Source: Cyclobacteriaceae bacterium (GTDB lineage Bacteria > Bacteroidota > Bacteroidia > Cytophagales > Cyclobacteriaceae). Taken from it: a DNA stretch of 39,659 nucleotides. Below are positions 34,242 to 39,659 of this stretch, in pieces (within the stretch, counting starts at the first letter, position 1; each line of letters begins with the position of its first letter). The stretch is from positions 1 through 39,659 of the forward strand of contig PXCO01000106.1 of the NCBI GenBank assembly GCA_003565295.1, read 5' to 3'. The notes beneath the pieces were generated by a model. The model did not search any database. It saw only the letters and a program-made list of their open reading frames with translations, and was not told where the DNA came from. The position numbers were made by a program, and so were the translations under genes.

Positions 34242-36038
34242 ATGGTCATACCTCCTTTTCACCTTCGGATTGCCTGCTGGAAGTACCCGCTTCTTCCTTT
34301 ACTCTATTTAGTACTGAACCTGACACCAGTAGATGCGCAGGTAGTATCGGAAAGCCTTCGGCCGCCCGCAATGGGAAAGTCGGGAATGGTTGCGACCGCA
34401 CACCCTTTGGCCTCTTTGGCTGGTCAGAAAGTTCTAGCTGATGGTGGCAATGCGGTAGATGCAATAGTAGCCGCTGCAGCGGCACTAAACGCCGTCGAAC
34501 CCTATATGTCCGGCATTGGAGGTGTGGGGTATATGTTGCTTTATTCAGTGGAAGAGAAAAGAGTGCGTTCACTGGTTTTTGGCGGATGGGTACCCAAATC
34601 ATTCAACGCAGAGGAAATGGCCAAGGCAATGACCTTTGATGATGGGGCAGGCCATGGAACCGTTGAAGCCATTGGCCCAATGACAGCGGCTGTACCGGGC
34701 AACCTTGCCGGTTGGAACCGAGCATTGGAAGATTATGGCACCATGTCCCTGGCCAGGGTTCTTGAACCCGCCATAGAATACCTGGAGCACGGGGTTCCTG
34801 TAACGGAATTTGATCAGGCCATGTGGGAAGGAAGTCAAAATAGGTTGGTTCACCATGCCTCTTCCAAGGAGGCCTATCTAAAAGAAGGGAATGCCCCTTA
34901 TCGGATTGGTGAAATATTTGCCAACCCCAAACTCGCAGCAACCATGCGTCAAATAGGGGATCAAGGCATTGATCATTTCTACAGGGGAGCGCTTGCCCAA
35001 GCGATTACGGATGCCTTTGCCAAGGATGGTGGTTTTATATCCAGGGAGGATCTGGCAAAGGTGCCTGAGAGTGTGAAGTGGACAGATCCTTTGATGATAG
35101 ATTATAAAGGTTACACTATATATAACCATCCTCCTCCGGGCATGGGCATTCAGCAGTTGCAGACGCTCAAGATAATGGAGGGGTTTGATATACAGGAGAT
35201 AGGGCATAACAGTACCTCCTATCTGGCGCACTTGATGGAAACCATTGCATTGTGCAGGCATGACACCGACCGGTACATTGGTGATCCCGCCTACGTAGAT
35301 ATTCCCCTGGACCTTTTATTATCGGATGAATATATAGGACAGCAACGGGTCATTGTCCAGGAAAGCGTACAAGAGCGGCAAAAGTTGGCAGATAACCTAT
35401 CCCCTTCCCTGCCTATTGAGCATACGACCAAAGAACCATTAGATGAAAGGTACACTTATGCGACCACGAGTCTTTCTGCTGCTGATCAGTGGGGCAACGT
35501 GGTGGTGATCACGCAAACCCTGGGAGGTGGCTTTGGTTCCGGTTATGTGGCAGGAGAAACAGGCATTGCCTTTAATAATGCCATGGAATGGATGGATATG
35601 AAGCCCGACTCTCCCAATACTGTGGAGCCTGGAAAAGCTGTGGGATGGTGCATAGGGGCAATGATGCAAGTCCATAAGGACGGCATCCCTGTAATGGCCA
35701 TAGGTTCTCCGGGTAGTTTTGGCATTTTGCAATCCGTTCCACAAGTAACTCTTAACGTTTTGGATTTTGGAATGGATATTCAAGCCGCCATAGACGCTCC
35801 GCGGTTTAGGTGGAAGGACGAATTGGGTGCCGTACCGGCTAAGGAGATCATCATAGAAACAAGGGTGGAAAAAGAAACCCGGAAGGAATTAGAACGACTC
35901 GGTTTTGTACTGGACTCAAGCCCAGGTGATTGGACCATGTTTGTGGGAGGTGCCCAGGGAATTTTTTTTGACCGGGAATCAGGTTGGATTCTAGGGGGGG
36001 CTGACCCCCGAAGAAACGGATATGCATTGGGCTGGTAA
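34242..36038 (+). CDS. Gamma-glutamyltransferase-family Ntn hydrolase with altered substrate pocket
   Basis: This 598-residue protein has a signal peptide (YPLLPLLYLVLNLTPVDAQ) and the GGT fold: ADGGNAVDAIVAAAAALNAV, VEPYMSGIGGVGYML, then the self-cleavage site TYATTSLSAADQWGN, where Thr408 should be the nucleophile, and GSPGSFGILQSVPQVTLNVL. Positions that bind the gamma-glutamyl group in the Escherichia coli enzyme (Arg114, Asn411, Gln430, Asp433, Ser462-Ser463 as I recall) read differently here: FGGWVPK, TLGGGFG, NNAMEW and PGKAVGWC. It is therefore an autoprocessing amidase of the GGT family whose substrate is probably not a gamma-glutamyl peptide. The next gene begins about 29 bases later, and an M81 peptidase follows. 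Confidence 0.85.
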   Translation: MVIPPFHLRIACWKYPLLPLLYLVLNLTPVDAQVVSESLRPPAMGKSGMVATAHPLASLAGQKVLADGGNAVDAIVAAAAALNAVEPYMSGIGGVGYMLLYSVEEKRVRSLVFGGWVPKSFNAEEMAKAMTFDDGAGHGTVEAIGPMTAAVPGNLAGWNRALEDYGTMSLARVLEPAIEYLEHGVPVTEFDQAMWEGSQNRLVHHASSKEAYLKEGNAPYRIGEIFANPKLAATMRQIGDQGIDHFYRGALAQAITDAFAKDGGFISREDLAKVPESVKWTDPLMIDYKGYTIYNHPPPGMGIQQLQTLKIMEGFDIQEIGHNSTSYLAHLMETIALCRHDTDRYIGDPAYVDIPLDLLLSDEYIGQQRVIVQESVQERQKLADNLSPSLPIEHTTKEPLDERYTYATTSLSAADQWGNVVVITQTLGGGFGSGYVAGETGIAFNNAMEWMDMKPDSPNTVEPGKAVGWCIGAMMQVHKDGIPVMAIGSPGSFGILQSVPQVTLNVLDFGMDIQAAIDAPRFRWKDELGAVPAKEIIIETRVEKETRKELERLGFVLDSSPGDWTMFVGGAQGIFFDRESGWILGGADPRRNGYALGW

Positions 36039-36067
36039 TCAAGTAACCTTATTAAGAACATACGTTG

Positions 36068-37423
36068 ATGGAAAAACCAAATAAGAGAAGGCTGTTTTTA
36101 AAAAAAACGGCATTGGGAACCACTTCCATAGCCTTAGCCCCTGGATTTCTAGGACTCAAAGCAAAAAGCAAGTTAGCTGGTCTCCCCAATATAAGGCCCA
36201 AAGTCGCATTTATCACCACCACCTACAGTTCAGGCAGTTCTCACTCGGATGTGATCGGCACCAAGCTTTTTCTGGGTATCCCCACGGATAAGGGATTAGA
36301 GGAACCTCAAATTGAGGTGGTGTCCTTTTGGATAGACCAAATGGCTCCCGATCACACGGGGCCAAAGATCGCGGCCTTGAACCATCTTCCCATTTTTGAT
36401 ACCATAGAACAGGCGATGACCCTGGGAGGAAAGGAAATTGCTGTGGATGCGGTGATATATGTGGGTGAACATGGGGAGTATCCCTATAACCGATTGGGAC
36501 AGAAAATGTACCCAAGAATGAATCACCTGGAGCAAATCTTCCGAGTGATAGATGCCCATAATCACCCAATACCTGTATTTAGTGATAAGCATCTCTCCTA
36601 TAACTGGCTCGATTGCAAGTGGATTTATGACCGTGCAAAGGAACTCAATGTTCCCATGATGGCTGGTTCTACCCTGGCCTATTGCTGGAGAGATCCCATC
36701 CTCCATCACCCCATTGGCAGCCAAATTACAGAAGCCGTTGGTATTGGGTATGCAAGTTTAGATGCTTATGGGCACCATGTTTTGGAATTGCTACAGTGTA
36801 TGGTAGAGCGTCGAAACGGCGGTGAAACTGGGGTCGCATCTGTGCAAGGGCTGGAAGGTGACCAGGTTTGGAAAGCATTGGACGATGGGCGCATTTCAGA
36901 GGAACTGGTGAAGGCCGCCTGTGATAAAATCCAAAACAGAACCGAGGGGGCGATGAGAGAAATTGTTAAGCATCCTAAAGCCATCCTTATTCGTTATAAT
37001 GATGGGTTAAAAGCCGCCATTCTTATGCTTGATGAACTCGTGAACAATGGTTGGGCCTATGCCGCAAAAGCCAATGGGGAAACCGTAGCTACTGAATTTG
37101 TGCTTTCCAAAGGTCCCATATTCGCCCACTTCAGCTATTTGACCTTAAATATACAAGGGTTTATCACAAGGGGTGGGGTTCCTCCTGTGCCTATAGAGCG
37201 AAACCTCCTGACCAGTGGATTGATTGATATGGGTATTCGCTCTTTAAATAAAGGAGGAAGGCCTATAGATACTCCCTTTCTGAATATCAATTATTCAGTA
37301 AAGGATGATTTTGCCATTTATCCACCCAACCCCAGGCCAATAGGTGCAAGTATCGGTACTTGGCCTCCTGCCGGTTTCGAAGAGAAGTATGATTTCATCA
37401 TTCAGGAACGATACAGGCAATAA
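36068..37423 (+). CDS. Unrecognised Tat-exported protein
   Basis: The ATG at 36068 is preferred over a TTG one codon earlier. The 451-residue product starts with a twin-arginine signal (NKRRLFLKKTALGTTSIALA). I do not recognise the family. The N-terminal half has the alternating strand/helix pattern of a nucleotide-binding fold: RPKVAFITTTYSSGSSHSDV, then VDAVIYVGEHGEYPYNRLG, PVFSDKHLSYNWLDCKWIYD, LNVPMMAGSTLAYCWRDP. This order loosely recalls exported Gfo/Idh/MocA proteins but lacks a GxGxxG loop and an EKP motif. Several His, Asp and Glu residues are clustered (GEHGEYPYN, DAHNHPIP), which could bind a metal. It lies between a GGT-family hydrolase and an M81 peptidase on the same strand and likely works with them. 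Confidence 0.75.
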   Translation: MEKPNKRRLFLKKTALGTTSIALAPGFLGLKAKSKLAGLPNIRPKVAFITTTYSSGSSHSDVIGTKLFLGIPTDKGLEEPQIEVVSFWIDQMAPDHTGPKIAALNHLPIFDTIEQAMTLGGKEIAVDAVIYVGEHGEYPYNRLGQKMYPRMNHLEQIFRVIDAHNHPIPVFSDKHLSYNWLDCKWIYDRAKELNVPMMAGSTLAYCWRDPILHHPIGSQITEAVGIGYASLDAYGHHVLELLQCMVERRNGGETGVASVQGLEGDQVWKALDDGRISEELVKAACDKIQNRTEGAMREIVKHPKAILIRYNDGLKAAILMLDELVNNGWAYAAKANGETVATEFVLSKGPIFAHFSYLTLNIQGFITRGGVPPVPIERNLLTSGLIDMGIRSLNKGGRPIDTPFLNINYSVKDDFAIYPPNPRPIGASIGTWPPAGFEEKYDFIIQERYRQ

Positions 37424-37516
37424 ATAGCTATAGATACTTTAAGTTGGCTTTTGTAATTGCAGGATCGTCAAATAGGGCTTAAGGTTTTAACAATATTAAC
37501 TTCAATCAATTGGACC

Positions 37517-39169
37517 ATGTACGGCAGCATCCATTTCTCTATCTATATTAAACTTCTAATGGTAATTTTCACCATACCTATGGCAGGAGCTTTTAGCAGT
37601 ATGGGATTCGCAATGGCATTCGAATTGACCCCATCGCCTGCCCATAGAGATACTTTAGGTCCTTTGATTGGAAATGATCAAGACCTACCCAAAATTGGTG
37701 TGGCCGGGATCTGGCATGAATCAAATTCTTTCAGTAAGCAGAAGGCAACCTTAGACCAGTTCCACCCAAACAATTATTTGGGTCAGCAAGAGGATTTTTT
37801 TGCCAGGGCAAATTCACAAACTATTTCAGCCGGGTATATCGCTGGGGCCAAGGATCACGGGCTTAACCTTGTTCCGGCATTATCGACTGGAGCCCGGCCC
37901 ATGGGTCCGGTCACCGATGATGCCTTTGAGCACCTGATGGGTATCATCCTAAGGCAATTAAAGGAAGGCCCGGCATTGGATGGTATTTTACTTGACCTCC
38001 ATGGGGCGATGGTGGTGGAAAGCTACCCCAGTGGGGATGAGGAGATCATCCGAAGGGTTCGTGAAGCCTTTGGTCCTGATATACCCATCGTGGTCACGCA
38101 TGATTTTCACGCCAATATCACCGAACAATCAATCGCCTTATCGGATATTTTGCTCACCTACAAGGAAAACCCTCATGTGGATACATTTGAGCGAGGTTAT
38201 CAGGCGGCTAAGTTGATGGCAAGGCTGGTAAAAGGTGAGATTAAGCCCGTACAGGCAATTGTAAAGCCACCCATGGTTTACAACATTGTTTTTCAGAACA
38301 CCTTTAGCGAGCCCTTATTACCAATTACCACTGAAAGCAAGCGACTAGAGGAAGATGAGCGTATACTAGCAGTAAGTGTTGCAGGCGGCTATCAATATGC
38401 TGATGTACCAGGGATGGGCCCTTCGGTCGTGGTGGTAACCGACGGGGATATACCCTTGGCTAAGCAAGAGGCAGGACGACTTGGTGACATGCTTTGGGAA
38501 TCAAGGTACCAAACCCTACTGAAAAATTTGATGCCTGAGGATGCCGTTAAAGAAGCTATGCAGCATAAGGGACGTCCTGTTGTATTGATTGACATGGGAG
38601 ATAACATTGGAGGAGGTTCCCCAGGGGATGGAACAGTGATGCTGAAGGAATTGATTCAACATGAAGCCCAAGGATGGGTAGTGGTCATTGCAGATCCTGA
38701 GGCTTATGAAATAGCTGCAAAGGTGGGTGTGGGCGAACCGTTTGATGCAGAAGTTGGGGGTAAAACAGATGATATGCATGGAAAACCTGTCCGGATTCAA
38801 GGACATGTCAGGTCCCTGCATATAGGACATTATTATGAGCCCGAAATTCGTCATGGGGGTGGGCGGTACTGGGACATGGGACATACAGCCGTGATTCATC
38901 TTGATGGATCCAGTTTGGAGGAACCCAATTTGGTGTTAATTACCCAAAAACCTTCCAGTCCCAATAGTGCCCATCAACTTATATCCAATGGCGTGTATAT
39001 TGAACGCCAAAAGATTGTGGTGGTTAAAGGGGCCATTGCTCCCCGTGCGGCCTATGAACCCATCAGTTCCCTTATTATTTCTGTGGATAGTCCTGGTGTG
39101 ACGGCCGTGAACCCTGTATGGTTTGACTTCCGTAGAGTGAGAAAGGGGTTGTTTGGGATGGGTGATTGA
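37517..39169 (+). CDS. M81 family metallopeptidase (MlrC/microcystinase C-like)
   Basis: The ATG at 37517 gives 550 residues with a hydrophobic, signal-like N-terminus (IKLLMVIFTIPMAGAFSSMG); the frame is open from a TTG 20 codons earlier. The M81 core follows with its metal-site motifs: GIWHESNSFSK, LDLHGAMVVESYPSGDE, VVTHDFHANITEQ and YKENPHVDTFERGYQA. The C-terminal MlrC domain has DMGDNIGGGSPGDGTVMLKE. MlrC itself cleaves linear microcystin products next to the iso-linked D-Glu, and relatives act on diverse amides. Co-direction with the GGT-like and unknown genes suggests a shared catabolic task. Whether it is exported or membrane-anchored is uncertain. Confidence 0.88.
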   Translation: MYGSIHFSIYIKLLMVIFTIPMAGAFSSMGFAMAFELTPSPAHRDTLGPLIGNDQDLPKIGVAGIWHESNSFSKQKATLDQFHPNNYLGQQEDFFARANSQTISAGYIAGAKDHGLNLVPALSTGARPMGPVTDDAFEHLMGIILRQLKEGPALDGILLDLHGAMVVESYPSGDEEIIRRVREAFGPDIPIVVTHDFHANITEQSIALSDILLTYKENPHVDTFERGYQAAKLMARLVKGEIKPVQAIVKPPMVYNIVFQNTFSEPLLPITTESKRLEEDERILAVSVAGGYQYADVPGMGPSVVVVTDGDIPLAKQEAGRLGDMLWESRYQTLLKNLMPEDAVKEAMQHKGRPVVLIDMGDNIGGGSPGDGTVMLKELIQHEAQGWVVVIADPEAYEIAAKVGVGEPFDAEVGGKTDDMHGKPVRIQGHVRSLHIGHYYEPEIRHGGGRYWDMGHTAVIHLDGSSLEEPNLVLITQKPSSPNSAHQLISNGVYIERQKIVVVKGAIAPRAAYEPISSLIISVDSPGVTAVNPVWFDFRRVRKGLFGMGD

Positions 39170-39245
39170 GGAAAATATAAAAAGTTACTTTAAAAAATAC
39201 ATTGATAAATATAGATACTTTTTAATAAAATATGTAAGAACTTTT

Positions 39246-39253
39246 TAATTTTG
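39246..39253 (+). promoter_or_regulatory. Candidate Bacteroidota -7 promoter box
   Basis: TAATTTTG fits TAnnTTTG exactly and lies 25 bases before the ATG at 39278, in a very AT-rich gap. The -33 half is only a run of Ts at about 39219-39223. Confidence 0.5.
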
Positions 39254-39277
39254 TATTTTACTTTCCTTACTTTATTA

Positions 39278-39659
39278 ATGAAGCCATTCTGTCTCTTATT
39301 TATCATTTCCCTTCCCCTTTGTTTTTACACAAAGGCCCAAACACCCTCTACCCACTCCATCTATGCCGAACTGGGCGGGGCGGGCTTGGCCTATTCCTTT
39401 AATTATGATTTTAGGTTTGACAAGGAGGACCTTCAATCCTGGGGTATGCGCATCGGTGCCGGTGGTTGGGCCAGAAACGACACCTATAACAAGGAGGCCC
39501 TTCTTTCCCTTCCCGTGCAGATCAACAGGCTTTGGGGCAAAGGCCCTCATTATTTTGAGCTGGGGGCAGGTGGCACTTTCTTGTATTATAGGGACAGAAA
39601 CATCTGGCAAGACGATGTGTTTATCCGGAGAAACTTCCACTTTATCCTGGACTCCGGAC
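39278..39659 (+). CDS. Putative outer-membrane protein (5' part only)
   Basis: The frame opens at the ATG at 39278 and runs off the window after 127 codons. It begins with a signal peptide (FCLLFIISLPLCFYTKAQ). The visible mature part, with HSIYAELGGAGLAYSFNYDF, GMRIGAGGWARN, LLSLPVQINRLWGKGPHYF and ELGAGGTFLYYRDRN, has alternating aromatic and polar strands and glycine-rich turns typical of small 8- to 10-stranded outer-membrane beta-barrels of Bacteroidota. No function is known for such proteins. The strand pattern and signal are clear; the rest is out of view. Confidence 0.78.
   Translation, partial: MKPFCLLFIISLPLCFYTKAQTPSTHSIYAELGGAGLAYSFNYDFRFDKEDLQSWGMRIGAGGWARNDTYNKEALLSLPVQINRLWGKGPHYFELGAGGTFLYYRDRNIWQDDVFIRRNFHFILDSG

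Overview
This window reads as a chromosomal segment of a member of the Bacteroidota, most likely a marine-type Cytophagales/Cyclobacteriaceae bacterium (inference). The reasons are the SusC-style plug domain on an MG2-like scaffold, Tat-exported Gfo/Idh oxidoreductases, DUF6503 and DUF1080 proteins, an aerobic ECF/ZAS pair, a menaquinone-pathway menC, and a few matches to the Bacteroidota -7 promoter box TAnnTTTG. No tRNA, rRNA, CRISPR array, prophage or transposase was seen.

Layout. 1-7.2 kb: the 3' part of a secreted GH20 hexosaminidase ending at a strong hairpin, an ECF sigma factor with a small zinc-finger anti-sigma-like partner, a repeat block, a degenerate GT2-like protein, a Crp/Fnr regulator, an SSS transporter, and a 0.95 kb gene-poor gap. 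7.2-12.1 kb: a plug-only TonB-type protein, divergent from an overlapping pair (lipoprotein and polyprenyl-type mannosyltransferase). 12.1-20.2 kb: a secreted FAD oxidoreductase with a golvesin-like tail, a heparinase II/III-type lyase, menC, a long QueA variant, a lone LytTR regulator and a DUF6503 lipoprotein. 20.2-24.1 kb: a membrane-anchored serine hydrolase, then a PfkB kinase and DeoC aldolase pair. 24.2-28.3 kb: a Tat-exported Gfo/Idh oxidoreductase and an ethanolamine-type permease overlapping a glutamine-synthetase-like ligase. 28.5-32.4 kb: a 3-hydroxyacyl-CoA dehydrogenase and a three-module lipoprotein (PQQ dehydrogenase, cytochrome c, DUF1080). 32.6-39.2 kb: a TolB-like lipoprotein, then a GGT-family Ntn hydrolase, an unrecognised Tat-exported protein and an M81 (MlrC-like) metallopeptidase. 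The window ends inside a small outer-membrane-type protein.

The four signals I rate highest are these. (1) A dispersed, hairpin-rich repeat occurs at three places. Each copy is bounded by ATGAAA on both sides, and the right-hand ATGAAA is the start codon of the next gene. (2) The GGT/unknown/M81 cluster has a GGT homologue that keeps the catalytic threonine but appears to have lost the gamma-glutamyl-binding residues, which suggests a catabolic unit for an unusual peptide or amide. (3) A single lipoprotein joins a quinoprotein dehydrogenase, a cytochrome c and a 3-keto-glycoside hydrolase-type domain. (4) An ethanolamine-type permease is translationally coupled to a glutamine-synthetase-like enzyme, with no eutBC ammonia lyase in the window.
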